From JBGOTP01 sp963717075 (GTDB lineage: Bacteria; Acidobacteriota; Vicinamibacteria; Vicinamibacterales; CAVVIG01): a stretch of 64,000 nucleotides of DNA. Positions 1 through 9,954 of this stretch are shown here, in pieces. The position numbers were made by a program, and so were the translations under genes. The stretch is taken from positions 847,545-911,544 of the forward strand of contig CAVQVI010000007.1 in the NCBI GenBank assembly GCA_963717075.1, given 5' to 3'. Under the pieces are notes generated by a model. The model saw only the letters and a program-made list of their open reading frames with translations. It searched no databases and was not told the origin of the DNA. Position 1 is the stretch's first letter. Each line of letters begins with the position of its first letter.

Positions 1-475
1 GCGCGATGACGAACAGAAAGGGAATCCCTCGTCTGGCGAGGAATGCGCGGCGGCGAACGAGCGTCTCGCGCCACACCGCAAGCTCATCGAGCGTGAACGG
101 CTCTGCCTGTGTCCAGTCACCGATCCCGCCATCGTCGGCATAGAACAGCCAGTCGTCCTTGCCGGCGATGACCGTGTCTGACGCTGTCATGCGCAGGCCG
201 TTCCAGAGCACGTAAGATCGCCAGTCGATCAGCCGGGCGCGCAACGCGAAGTGATCGTCAAAGTACTTCTGGAACGCATCGGGCCACGCCGCCACATCTT
301 TCGGCGACCACGACCATTTCGGCCACGTGGCAAGCTCGCGCATCTCGGATTCCGATAGCCCCGCGCGGTCGATTCCCAGCGCGAGCCCAAATCCGGGCAC
401 GGCGGTCATCACAATGAACAGCACCACGATGGCAAGGCCACCCGGCGGATGCAAATCTGGAGCGGACCTCGGCAT
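1..475 (-). CDS. AlgJ/AlgX-like SGNH-fold O-acetylation protein, N-terminal part
   Basis: About 158 residues are visible before the gene runs off the left edge. The N-terminus has one hydrophobic segment (residues 13-32, signal anchor). It is followed by 'FDDHFALRARLIDWRS' and 'VIAGKDDWLFY', the pattern of the DHHW/AlgJ group of SGNH-hydrolase-like proteins, which transfer acetyl groups to secreted polysaccharide in the periplasm together with an MBOAT partner. The ATG overlaps the MBOAT stop (TGATG), so the two are translationally coupled. The polysaccharide is unknown. The start and family are clear; the catalytic half lies outside the window. Confidence 0.8.
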   Translation of the reverse strand, partial: MPRSAPDLHPPGGLAIVVLFIVMTAVPGFGLALGIDRAGLSESEMRELATWPKWSWSPKDVAAWPDAFQKYFDDHFALRARLIDWRSYVLWNGLRMTASDTVIAGKDDWLFYADDGGIGDWTQAEPFTLDELAVWRETLVRRRAFLARRGIPFLFVIA

Positions 476-1927
476 CAGAATCTGAAGTAAATGAACGGAT
501 TGTAGGTTCTCGCCGCAATCTCGACGATGGATGCGGCGAGGATCAAGGCGATCGCACCGGCACTCGCCGCCGCGAAACCCCAAGACCGACTGGAGTCTTC
601 CAGGCCCGCAAGGGTCCGCTCCCGCCACCTGTTGAGCAGCGGACCGATTGGCAGAGACCCGATCGTTCCTGCGGCCAGCGCCAGCCAGACGGCGGGGGTG
701 AGATACCACTGCACGGTGAACGGTGTCGGCGCTGTCGCTCCACGCCCGGTCATTGCCGCGAGAAACGACAGCGCGCCAGACAGGGTGTCCGCACGGAAGA
801 AGACCCACCCGATCATCACGACGAGCAGCAGATAGAGGTGCCGAACAGGACGCCAGAGCCTGCGAACGACTGCGGCCAGGCCCAGTCGTTCGACAACAAG
901 GAACGAGCCGTGGAACAGTCCCCAGATCACAAAATTCCAGCTCGCGCCGTGCCAGAGGCCGCAGAGGAAGAACACGCTCACGAGATTCACGTACGTGCGC
1001 GCTGGCGAGACACGGTTGCCGCCGAGCGGGACGTAGACGATAGTCGCGGAACCAGGTCGACAGCGACATGTGCCAGCGCCGCCAGAATTCCTGAACGGTG
1101 TCCGCAATGTAGGGCCAGCGGAAGTTCTCCGGAAAGCGGAAGCCGAACATCCGGCCGAGACCGATCGCCATGTCGGAGTAGCCGGAGAAGTCGAAGTAGA
1201 TCTGGAGCGTGTAGCACACGACGCCGAGCCACGCGTGCCCAGGCGTCAGCTGGCCGTGCGGCATGCCGAAGATCTTGTCGGCCGACCTCGCCGACGATGT
1301 TCGCGATGAGGACCTTCTTGCCCAGCCCGATGACGAATCGGCGGACGCCGAAGGCAAAGTCGTCGAGCGTGACGAGGCGGCGTGCCAGTTGGTCGGCGAT
1401 GTCGCGGTACCGGATGATCGGGCCGGCGATGAGCTGCGGAAAGAGGAGCAGGTAGAGCGCCGTGTGCACCGGACTCTTCTTTGCGGACGCATCATGTCGG
1501 TAGACGTCCACGATGTAGGAGATCGCGTGAAACGTGATAGAAGGAGATGCCGATCGGGAGCAGCACACGCGGCACCGCAAGCGGACCGATCCCGACTGCC
1601 GCGAGCAGCGGAGTTGACGTTGTCGACGAAGAAGTTGGCGTACTTGAAGACGCCCAGCACGATCAGGTTGACGCTCACCGCTGCCGCGAGCACACGCCTG
1701 GCCTTGTCCGCCTTGCGCGCGCGGGCAACCGCGATCGCCATCCGGTAGTTGAACGCGATCGAGCCCAGCATCAACCAGGTGAATGCCCCTCCACCCTTGG
1801 CGTAGAAGATCACGCTCGCGATGACCAACAGCCAGTTCGCGTACACGCCGTGCTCGCGACGGAGAAAGTGCAACCCGAGAAGCACTGGCAGGAACAGGAA
1901 CAGAAACGTGGGTTCAGTGAAGAGCAT
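475..1927 (-). CDS. MBOAT membrane-bound O-acyltransferase (AlgI-like), frameshifted
   Basis: This is an integral membrane acyltransferase of the AlgI/PatA type, which passes acetyl groups across the membrane to the AlgJ-like partner downstream. Joining frames gives about 480 residues: 'FTEPTFLFLFLPVLLGLHF', 'LLLFPQLIAGPIIRY', 'LQIYFDFSGYSDMAIGLG', 'WRRWHMSLSTWFRDYVY' and the catalytic-histidine region 'FFLCGLWHGASWNFVIWG'. Four single-base frameshifts break it, near 1608, 1546, 1281 and 1040; each looks like one extra base. The start is the ATG at 1927. Four breaks in an otherwise perfectly conserved protein look more like sequence errors than decay, but a pseudogene cannot be excluded. Confidence 0.8.
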
Positions 1928-2153
1928 CGGCGACCGGGGCTAGGCGACGACGATAGCCCGGATTGATAAGTGGCGAGAAGGGCGCAGTGAGGAAGATGCT
2001 AAAGAAACATAAAGATTATGCGAAATATTGCGTATGCGGTCACTCAAAGAGAGGGCTGTGGAACACTCGTTCAGTAAACAGCACTGACAATGACGCGTAT
2101 GCTTTAGTGTCTCGTCGCGCGCTCAAATTCATGTGCGGTTCCTGGAGATCCCA

Positions 2154-3518
2154 GTGTCGAACCCCTTGCGTGTTCTGCGTTCTTCCGGTCTGCGCCTTCG
2201 AGTGGGAGCAGGCCTCGCCTGCGTGGCGCTATCCCTGACTCTCGACGGCTGCAGCCAGCCGTCTGCGTCCGGGACGCCCGCCACGCGCACGGGTGGTGGA
2301 CGGACCGGGCGCGGGCGCGGCGCGGGCGGTGGAGTCGCGCAACCGGTTGTGACGGCGAAGGTCAGCCAGAAAGATGTACCTGTCGACATCACCGCGGTCG
2401 GCAACGTCGAGGCCTACACGATGATCACCCTGCGTTCGCAGGTCACGGGTCAATTGCAGGAAGTCTTGCTGCACGAAGGCGATACGGTCAAGCAAGGTGA
2501 CCTTCTCCTTAAGATCGACGAACGGCCGTTCCGGGCGGCTCTGCAACAGGCCGAAGCGAACTACGTCCGCGACCAGGCGTTCCTCGCCCAGGCCGAGGCG
2601 CAGCTCAGCCGCGACGTCGCCAACGCCGCGTACGTGCAACTTCAATCAGATCGACAGTCCATGCTGGTCAAACAAGGCATCGTTTCGAAAGACCTCGAGG
2701 AGCAGGCTCGCGCCCAGGCCGATGCAACGGCCGCCACGGTCAAGGCCGATCGGGCCGCCGTTGACAGCGCAAAAGCTCAACTCGTTGCTCAACAAGCAGC
2801 AGTGGACAGCGCCAAGGTGCAGCTCAGCTACTGCAACGTCCGTTCGCCCATCGACGGCCGCACCGGCGACATTGCAGTCAAGGCCGGGAACCTCGTCATG
2901 GCCAACAGCACACAGATCATGACCATTGCGCAGGTGCAGCCGGTACTTGTCACCTTTGCTGTAGCGGCCACGCACTTGCCAACGATCAAAAAGAACTACA
3001 GCGAGGCGAAGAGACTGACAGTGACAGCGACGCCCCAGGACGCCGCTTCGCAGTCGGTTGAAGGCCAGCTCACCTTCTTCGACAACGTCGTCGATCAGAC
3101 GACGGACACGATCAAACTCAAGGCCACGTTCGCGAATACCAATCGCGGGCTGTGGCCAGGCGAGTACGTGCGCGTCAATCTGCGTCTGGCGACATTGGAG
3201 GGCGCAACGGTCGTTCCCCAACAGGCCGTTCAAACCGGACAGGACGGCCAGTTTGTGTTCCTCGTCAAAGAAGATTCGACGGTGGAGCAGCGCCCGGTCA
3301 CCGTGGGCCAACGCGTGAACGAGGAACTCGTCATCGAGAAGGGCCTTACGCCAGGCGAGACGGTCGTCACCGAAGGCCAACTTCGGCTCGAGCAGGGCAC
3401 GAAGGTGGAGAGCGCCGACAACGCGGGACGCGCCGGCGGCCGCGGCCAGGGTCGTGGGGGGCGCGGCGGGGGCGGACGCGACAGGCAAGGCGACCAAGGT
3501 GGTCGCGCAGGACAGTGA
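2154..3518 (+). CDS. RND efflux periplasmic adaptor (MdtA/AcrA-like membrane fusion protein)
   Basis: About 454 residues. It bridges an inner-membrane RND pump and an outer-membrane channel. A hydrophobic leader ends in an 'LDGC' lipobox-like motif, suggesting a lipid-anchored periplasmic protein. Then come the barrel-sandwich half 'VTGQLQEVLLHEGDTVKQGD', a long alpha-helical hairpin (about residues 120-230), and 'VRSPIDGRTGDIAVKAGNLV'. The C-terminal tail is very Gly/Arg rich. GTG at 2154 was chosen because GGAG sits 7 bases upstream; GTG at 2133 is an in-frame alternative. The stop overlaps the next gene by 4 bases, indicating one operon with two pumps. Confidence 0.88.
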   Translation: MSNPLRVLRSSGLRLRVGAGLACVALSLTLDGCSQPSASGTPATRTGGGRTGRGRGAGGGVAQPVVTAKVSQKDVPVDITAVGNVEAYTMITLRSQVTGQLQEVLLHEGDTVKQGDLLLKIDERPFRAALQQAEANYVRDQAFLAQAEAQLSRDVANAAYVQLQSDRQSMLVKQGIVSKDLEEQARAQADATAATVKADRAAVDSAKAQLVAQQAAVDSAKVQLSYCNVRSPIDGRTGDIAVKAGNLVMANSTQIMTIAQVQPVLVTFAVAATHLPTIKKNYSEAKRLTVTATPQDAASQSVEGQLTFFDNVVDQTTDTIKLKATFANTNRGLWPGEYVRVNLRLATLEGATVVPQQAVQTGQDGQFVFLVKEDSTVEQRPVTVGQRVNEELVIEKGLTPGETVVTEGQLRLEQGTKVESADNAGRAGGRGQGRGGRGGGGRDRQGDQGGRAGQ

Positions 3519-6500
3519 ACGTTTCCGAAACCTTCATCAGACGTCCCATCGCCACCAGCCTGTTGATGGCGGCCATCGCGCTGTTCGGCGTGGTGTCGTA
3601 TCGCGGGCTGGCGGTGGCCGATTTGCCGACCGTGGATTACCCCACGGTCAACGTCAACGCCGTATTGCCGGGCGGCGATCCGGTAACGATGGCGGCGACG
3701 GTCGCCAGTCCACTCGAGCGCCAGTTCACGACCATCGCCGGCGTCGACGAAATGACGTCGTCGAGCGGGACGGGCAACAGCAACATCACGCTGACCTTTG
3801 ACCTCGACCGCAATATCGACAGCGCCGTCGTCGACGTGCAGACGGCCATCGCCGCCGCGCTGCCGCTGCTGCCGTCCACGTTGACCTCGCCGCCCTCGTT
3901 CCGCAAACAGAATCCCGCCGACCAGCCCATCCTGATGCTCAACCTGACGTCGAGCAGTCTCGCGATGTCGGCCGTCGACGACTACGCGGAAAACATACTT
4001 GCGCCGCGCATCTCGCAAGTCGACGGTGTGGGGCAGGTGAGGGTTCAGGGTGCCCAAAAATATGCGGTGAGGGTGCAGCTCGATCCGAACAAGCTGCAAG
4101 ATCAGAAGATCGGCGTGAATGAAGTCGATCAAGCGCTTCAGAACTGGAACGTCAATCAACCGACAGGCCAGTTGTTCGGACCGAGTTCCACGTACACCAT
4201 CAGCGCGAACGGACTGTTGCGGAGCCCGCGAGGCCTGCTCAGCACCGCCGAGAGTTTCAGACCCATCGTGATCACCTACCGGCAGGGCCGGGCGGTCAGG
4301 CTCGATCAGGTGGCCAGCGTCATCGACAGCGTTGAGACGACCACGCAGCGCGCGTGGCTTTACACCAAGCGCGGGGTGCAGCGCGTCATCACGTTAGAAG
4401 TCCAGAAACAGCCCGGCACGAACGTCATCGAGGTCACCGACAGGGTGCGAGCTATCCTTCCGGAATTGGAAGCGCAGCTGCCCCCCTCCGTGCATCTGAG
4501 CATCCGCCAAGACCGGTCGAAAACCATCCGCCAGGCGTTCAACGACATCTCGATCACGATGGTCTTCACGCTCGTACTCGTTGTGGGCGTGATCTTTCTC
4601 TTCCTCCACAACGGATCGGCGACGCTCATCCCGGCCCTCGCGCTGCCCTTCTCGATTCTCGGCACGTTTGCCGTGATGAGGATGCTGAACTACAGCCTCG
4701 ACAACCTGTCGATGATGGCGCTCATTCTCTCGATCGGCTTTGTCGTGGACGACGCGATTGTGATGCTCGAGAACATCGTGCGGCACATGGAAGCAGGCGA
4801 ACCGCCACTGGAGGCGGCGCTCAAGGGCTCGAAAGAGATCGGCTTCACCATCTTGACGATGACCACGTCGCTCGCTGCCGTGTTCATCCCCATCCTGTTC
4901 ATGGCCGGCATCCTGGGCCGGTTGTTCCGTGAGTTCGCGGTCACAATCACGGCGGCCATTCTCATTTCCGGTGTCGTTTCTGTGACGTTGACGCCGATGC
5001 TGTGCAGCCGCTTCCTCAAAGTCACGCACGCCGATCGAGGCTTCGCCGGTCTCATCGATCGTGGGTTTGACGCGCTCCTTCGCGGCTATGGATGGAGTCT
5101 GAACCTCGTGCTTCGCTACCGCGTGGTCATGATGGCTGTGTTCGTCGCGGTCCTGGGAGCAACCATCTACATGTACGGCGTCGTGCCCAAAGGCTTCATT
5201 CCCGACTCCGACAACGACACGCTGAACATCAACCTGCGGGCTGCCCAAGGCACGTCGTTCTACGAGATGGTCAACTACATGGAACGGGCGGCGGCTCAAG
5301 TCAATCAGAACCCGTATGTCGACGCCATGATGGTCGCCACGGGCGGGGGTGGTCCTGGCGGCGGCGGTCAGAACTTCGGGCGGATGAACATTCAGTTGAC
5401 GCCTCGTGCGCAGCGTCCAGTCAGTGCTTCGCAGATCGCCCAGTCGCTCCGCGGCCCGATCGGGCGGCACCCCGGCTTCCGTGGAAGCGTCAACGTTCCC
5501 GCCGCACTCCAAATAGGTGGCTTCCAGGGCAACAGCAGCTACAACCTGATGGTCGAAAGCCTGAACTACGAGGATTTGACCAAGTGGGCGCCGATGCTCG
5601 AACAGGCCATCCGCGAACTGCCCGAAGTGCTGGACGTGTCGACCAATCTCGAGGCGCGGAGTCCGCGCGTCGATCTCGTCATCGATCGCGACAAGACGGC
5701 ATCGGTCGGCTTGACGTCGACTGAGATCGCAAACACGCTCAGCGCGGGCCTCGGTCCGCGGTGGTCGACAACGATCTATGGAGAGCGGTCCCAGTACCGG
5801 GTGCTGCTCGAGCTCGATCCGAAGTATCAGGAACAAGCCGACTCGCTGCGAAGGCTGAACTTCAAGACAGGGGCCGGCAACCTGGTGCCACTCGAGTCCG
5901 TGGTCAGCTTCAAGGAAACCGTCGGCCCCCAGAGCGTGAACCACGTTGGGCAGCTACCCGCCGTGTCGATTTCGTTCAACCTCAAGCCTGGCGTCTCGCT
6001 GGGACAGGCGGTCGATAACGTCAGCGCGGTGGCCAACCGCGTGCTGCCGCCCAACGTCACGACAACCTTCCAGGGGACGGCCAAGACGTTCCAGCGGTCG
6101 ATGAACAACCTCGGGCTGCTCCTCTTCATCGCCCTGGGCGTCGTTTATATCGTGCTCGGCATGCTGTACGAGAGCTATATCCATCCGCTGACGATTCTCT
6201 CCGGTCTGCCATCAGCGGGCTTGGGCGCGCTGGTCACGCTGATGCTCTTCAGGAACGAGCTGAACATCTATTCGTTTGTCGGCCTCATCATGCTGATCGG
6301 CATCGTCAAGAAGAACGCCATCATGCAAATCGACGTCGCACTCGATCTGGAGCGGCGACTCGGCAAGACCTCGCTCGAGGCGATCTACGAGGGCTGCATC
6401 ATCCGCTTCCGTCCGATCATGATGACGACGATGGCTGCGCTCTTCGGATCGCTCCCGATCGCGCTGGGTTATGGCGCCGGCGGCGAAGCTCGACGCCCGC

Positions 6501-6640
6501 TGGGCTTGGCCGTCGTCGGCGGTCTCGTGTTCTCGCAGCTGCTCACGTTGTATCTGACGCCTGTGGTCTATACGTATACAGCGAAGATCTTCAAGACGCG
6601 CAGAATTCTCCACGTCGCTGCGAGTCACGCAACCACATGA
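3515..6640 (+). CDS. RND multidrug efflux pump subunit (MdtB-like)
   Basis: A 1041-residue HAE1-type resistance-nodulation-division permease, the normal length for the family. It starts 'VNVSETFIRRPIATSLLMAA', the typical first transmembrane helix. TM4 carries the proton-relay aspartates in 'SIGFVVDDAIVMLENI', and the C-terminal half has 'GLIMLIGIVKKNAIMQID'. The GTG start overlaps the adaptor stop (GTGA); a reading frame open further upstream is not used. The stop overlaps the next pump gene by 4 bases. Two different pump genes behind one adaptor is the MdtABC arrangement, whose pumps form a heterotrimer. Substrates cannot be predicted. Confidence 0.9.
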   Translation: MNVSETFIRRPIATSLLMAAIALFGVVSYRGLAVADLPTVDYPTVNVNAVLPGGDPVTMAATVASPLERQFTTIAGVDEMTSSSGTGNSNITLTFDLDRNIDSAVVDVQTAIAAALPLLPSTLTSPPSFRKQNPADQPILMLNLTSSSLAMSAVDDYAENILAPRISQVDGVGQVRVQGAQKYAVRVQLDPNKLQDQKIGVNEVDQALQNWNVNQPTGQLFGPSSTYTISANGLLRSPRGLLSTAESFRPIVITYRQGRAVRLDQVASVIDSVETTTQRAWLYTKRGVQRVITLEVQKQPGTNVIEVTDRVRAILPELEAQLPPSVHLSIRQDRSKTIRQAFNDISITMVFTLVLVVGVIFLFLHNGSATLIPALALPFSILGTFAVMRMLNYSLDNLSMMALILSIGFVVDDAIVMLENIVRHMEAGEPPLEAALKGSKEIGFTILTMTTSLAAVFIPILFMAGILGRLFREFAVTITAAILISGVVSVTLTPMLCSRFLKVTHADRGFAGLIDRGFDALLRGYGWSLNLVLRYRVVMMAVFVAVLGATIYMYGVVPKGFIPDSDNDTLNINLRAAQGTSFYEMVNYMERAAAQVNQNPYVDAMMVATGGGGPGGGGQNFGRMNIQLTPRAQRPVSASQIAQSLRGPIGRHPGFRGSVNVPAALQIGGFQGNSSYNLMVESLNYEDLTKWAPMLEQAIRELPEVLDVSTNLEARSPRVDLVIDRDKTASVGLTSTEIANTLSAGLGPRWSTTIYGERSQYRVLLELDPKYQEQADSLRRLNFKTGAGNLVPLESVVSFKETVGPQSVNHVGQLPAVSISFNLKPGVSLGQAVDNVSAVANRVLPPNVTTTFQGTAKTFQRSMNNLGLLLFIALGVVYIVLGMLYESYIHPLTILSGLPSAGLGALVTLMLFRNELNIYSFVGLIMLIGIVKKNAIMQIDVALDLERRLGKTSLEAIYEGCIIRFRPIMMTTMAALFGSLPIALGYGAGGEARRPLGLAVVGGLVFSQLLTLYLTPVVYTYTAKIFKTRRILHVAASHATT

Positions 6641-9600
6641 ACATCTCCGAAGGATTCATCAGACGGCCGATCGCGACGAGCCTGCTCATGGCGGCGATCG
6701 CACTGTTCGGGGCCGTCGCCTATCGGTCGCTTCCGGTCAGCGACCTGCCCAACGTGGACTTCCCCACACTGCTGGTGACGGCGCAGCTGCCGGGCGCGAG
6801 CCCGGAAACGATGGGCGCCTCGGTGGCGACACCCCTCGAAAATCAGTTCTCCACGATCGCCGGACTGGAGTCGATGACATCGGTCAACTCGCTCGGCTCC
6901 ACGCAGATCACACTCGAGTTCGAGCTGAACCGCAGCCTCGACGGTGCAGCGGTGGACGTACAAGGGGCGATCACCCAGGCGAGCCGACTGCTGCCGCAGG
7001 GCATGCCGACACCGCCCACCTTCACCAAAGTCAACCCGGCCGACCAGCCGATTCTCTATCTCGTCATCACCTCCACGACGATTCCGCCGTGGAAGCTCGA
7101 CGAGTGGGCCGAGACGCGCATCGCGCAGCGCATCTCGCAGGTGAGCGGCGTTGCGCAGGTCCAGGTGCTCGGCAGCCAGAAGTACGCCGTGCACGCGCGC
7201 CTCGACCCGCGCGCCCTCGCGGCCCGTCAGATCGGGATCAACGAAGTCGAGGCGGCGATTCGCAACTGGAACGTGAACGTGCCGGCCGGCAACATCATCG
7301 GGCCACACCGGGCCTTCACATTACAGGCGACCGGCCAGTTGATGAACGCGGACGAGTTCGGGAACATGGTCGTCGCATACCGGAACGGCGCACCCATCCG
7401 TCTCGATCAGCTCGGCACGGTTGAAGATGGGGCCGAGGACCCACACACCGGCTCGTGGTTCTACACGAAGGACAAAGAACAGCGGGCTATCACGCTCGGC
7501 ATTCAGCGGCAGCCGGGTACGAACACCATCGCGGTGGCCGACGCCGTCAAGAACCTGATGCCCCAGTTTCAGGCGGAGCTGCCGGCGAGCGTCCACATGG
7601 ACGTGCTCTACGACCGCTCGGAAACGATCCGCGAGTCGTACCGCGACGTCCAGTTCACGATGCTCCTGACGCTCGGTCTCGTGATCATGGTCATCTTCCT
7701 GTTCCTGCGGACCGTCTGGGCCACCGTCATCCCGAGCCTCGCGCTGCCGTTCTCGATCATCGGTACCTTCGCGATGATGTACATGCTCGGGTACAGCCTC
7801 GATAACTTGTCGATGATGGCCCTCATCCTGTCGGTCGGCTTCGTTGTCGACGACGCGATCGTGATGCTGGAGAACATCTATCGGCACGTCGAGATGGGGG
7901 AGGATCCGCTGCAGGCGTCGCTCGTGGGATCGCGAGAAATCGGCTTCACGATTGTCTCGATGACCCTGTCGCTCGCGGCGGTCTTCATCCCTGTGCTCTT
8001 CATGGGCGGCGTGCTGGGCCGGCTGTTCCGCGAGTTCTCGGTGACCATCTGCGTCGCCATCCTGATCTCAGGAGTGGTGTCAGTGACGCTGACGCCAATG
8101 CTCTGCAGCCGTTTTCTGAAAAAGGCGTCGCACGGCGCGGGTTCGTCCAACAGGCTCTATGACACGACCGAGCGCTGGTTCCAGGCGCTGCTCAAGGGGT
8201 ACGACGGCACGCTGCAAGTGGTCCTCCGTCATCGAGCGGCGACCATGGCCGCGTTTGCCATCGTGCTCCTGCTGACGGGCGGGCTCTTTGTCGTCGTGCC
8301 GAAGGGCTTCATCCCCGATCAGGACACGGATCAGATCGCCGTCACGACGGAAGCCGCACAAGGCACCGCCTACGGCAAGCTGGTCGAATACCAAGGACAG
8401 GTCGCCGACATCATTCGGCAGGATCCCAATGTGGTCGCGCTCGTCTCGACCATCGGCGGCAGCGCCGCCAACACACTCGGCGGCCCGAACCTCGGGCAGA
8501 TCGTCGTCACTCTGAAGCCACGGTCCGAACGGAACGAGCTCGTCGGCGACATCATCAAGAAGCTGCGCCCCCAGCTTGCCGCTGTGCCGGGGATGAAGGT
8601 CTTCATGCAGAATCCGCCGACGATCCGCATCGGCGGCCAGGCGAGCAAGAGCCTCTACCAGTACTCGATACAGTCGCCGGACCGGCAGCAGCTCTACGCG
8701 GCAGCGCGCGACCTCGAAAAAGAGCTCGCAGAGGTTCCTGGCCTCGAGGATCTGACGAGCGATCTTGAAATCACGAGCCCGCAGATCAACGTCGAGATCG
8801 ATCGCGACAAAGCCGCGTCGCTCGGGATTACCGCCAGCCAGATCGAAAACGCGTTCTATGACGCGTACGGGCCACGATGGGTGTCGACGATTTACGCGGC
8901 AGTTAACGAATACAAAGTGATGTTGGAACTGGCGCCAGAGTTCCAGGCCGACCCGAGTGCGCTCTCGCTGCTCTACATCAAGGGGAATAGTGGACCCCTC
9001 GTGCCGCTCGATACCCTGGCGACCGCCAAGCAGCAGATCGGTCCCCAGACCGTGAACCACTACGGCCAGCTCACGTCGGCCACCATCTCGTTTGGCCTGG
9101 CGCCGGGCACGGCGCTCGGTGGCGTCCTCAGTCAGGTCAAGGACGTGGCGGACCGCACGCTGCCCGACGGCGTCAGCGGTCAGTTTCAGGGCGCGGCCAA
9201 GGCCTTCGAGGGCGCGCTCTCGAACCTGGCCATCTTGCTTGTCATCGCGGTGCTGGTCGTATACATCGTGCTCGGCATCCTCTACGAGAGCTACATCCAC
9301 CCCCTGACGATTCTCTCGGGTCTGCCTTCGGCAGCCTTCGGCGCCCTCATCACGCTGATGGTGTTCCAGTTGGATCTGAACATCTACGCGTTTGTGGGGA
9401 TGATCATGCTCATTGGCATTGTCGAGAAGAACGCCATCATGCAGATCGACTTCGCGCTCGAAGCAGAGCGCCGCGGCATGTCATCCGAGCAGGCCATCTA
9501 CCAGGGCTGCCTGGTCCGGTTCCGTCCGATCATGATGACGACGATGGCGGCGATGCTCGGAGCCCTGCCGATCGCCGTGGGATATGGTGCCGGCGGCGAA

Positions 9601-9762
9601 GCAAGGCGGCCGCTCGGACTGGTGGTCGTCGGCGGGTTGCTCTTCTCGCAACTCGTGACACTCTATCTGACGCCGGTGTTCTTCATCTACATGGCCCAGC
9701 TCCAGGCCTGGCTGAAGACGCGCCGGATGGCGGCCGAGCCTCAGCCTGCAACAGGCATGTGA
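6637..9762 (+). CDS. RND multidrug efflux pump subunit (MdtC-like)
   Basis: 1041 residues, paralogous to the preceding pump along its whole length. It starts 'MNISEGFIRRPIATSLLMAA', retains the TM4 aspartate pair in 'SVGFVVDDAIVMLENIYRH', and ends in the usual 'GGEARRPLGLVVVGGLLFSQ' and C-terminal helix. ATG overlaps the previous stop (ATGA), so it is the third gene of the efflux operon. No TolC-like outer-membrane gene is present nearby, so the channel is presumably encoded elsewhere. A fragment of a close relative of this gene's 3' end lies at 34092-34199. Confidence 0.9.
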   Translation: MNISEGFIRRPIATSLLMAAIALFGAVAYRSLPVSDLPNVDFPTLLVTAQLPGASPETMGASVATPLENQFSTIAGLESMTSVNSLGSTQITLEFELNRSLDGAAVDVQGAITQASRLLPQGMPTPPTFTKVNPADQPILYLVITSTTIPPWKLDEWAETRIAQRISQVSGVAQVQVLGSQKYAVHARLDPRALAARQIGINEVEAAIRNWNVNVPAGNIIGPHRAFTLQATGQLMNADEFGNMVVAYRNGAPIRLDQLGTVEDGAEDPHTGSWFYTKDKEQRAITLGIQRQPGTNTIAVADAVKNLMPQFQAELPASVHMDVLYDRSETIRESYRDVQFTMLLTLGLVIMVIFLFLRTVWATVIPSLALPFSIIGTFAMMYMLGYSLDNLSMMALILSVGFVVDDAIVMLENIYRHVEMGEDPLQASLVGSREIGFTIVSMTLSLAAVFIPVLFMGGVLGRLFREFSVTICVAILISGVVSVTLTPMLCSRFLKKASHGAGSSNRLYDTTERWFQALLKGYDGTLQVVLRHRAATMAAFAIVLLLTGGLFVVVPKGFIPDQDTDQIAVTTEAAQGTAYGKLVEYQGQVADIIRQDPNVVALVSTIGGSAANTLGGPNLGQIVVTLKPRSERNELVGDIIKKLRPQLAAVPGMKVFMQNPPTIRIGGQASKSLYQYSIQSPDRQQLYAAARDLEKELAEVPGLEDLTSDLEITSPQINVEIDRDKAASLGITASQIENAFYDAYGPRWVSTIYAAVNEYKVMLELAPEFQADPSALSLLYIKGNSGPLVPLDTLATAKQQIGPQTVNHYGQLTSATISFGLAPGTALGGVLSQVKDVADRTLPDGVSGQFQGAAKAFEGALSNLAILLVIAVLVVYIVLGILYESYIHPLTILSGLPSAAFGALITLMVFQLDLNIYAFVGMIMLIGIVEKNAIMQIDFALEAERRGMSSEQAIYQGCLVRFRPIMMTTMAAMLGALPIAVGYGAGGEARRPLGLVVVGGLLFSQLVTLYLTPVFFIYMAQLQAWLKTRRMAAEPQPATGM

Positions 9763-9954
9763 ACCCCATCTGACTTCCGCGCCCACTCGGGCATCGCTTC
9801 CTCACGAACGCCGCCGCGGATCGTATCCGTGCTCAACGCACAGGACACACCCGTCGACCAAGTCGTCTCAGCCGCGAGCATTGACATTTGGCGGAAGCCG
9901 GACGCGCCGAATGGTGGTACCGTTCTCGCACGCCCACAGTCCGACCGATGGCAG

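Noticed and set aside
1963..2238. Open frame between the MBOAT and efflux genes
   Set aside because: No protein-like pattern, overlaps the adaptor start in another frame; the AT-rich stretch is better read as a divergent promoter region.
3152..3514. Longer N-terminus of the first RND pump
   Set aside because: The extension overlaps the adaptor gene and is Arg-rich out-of-frame translation; the family start is VNVSETFIRRP at 3515.
4394..5944. Long minus-strand open frames opposite the RND genes
   Set aside because: High-GC antisense shadows rich in Arg, His and Asp without any domain pattern.
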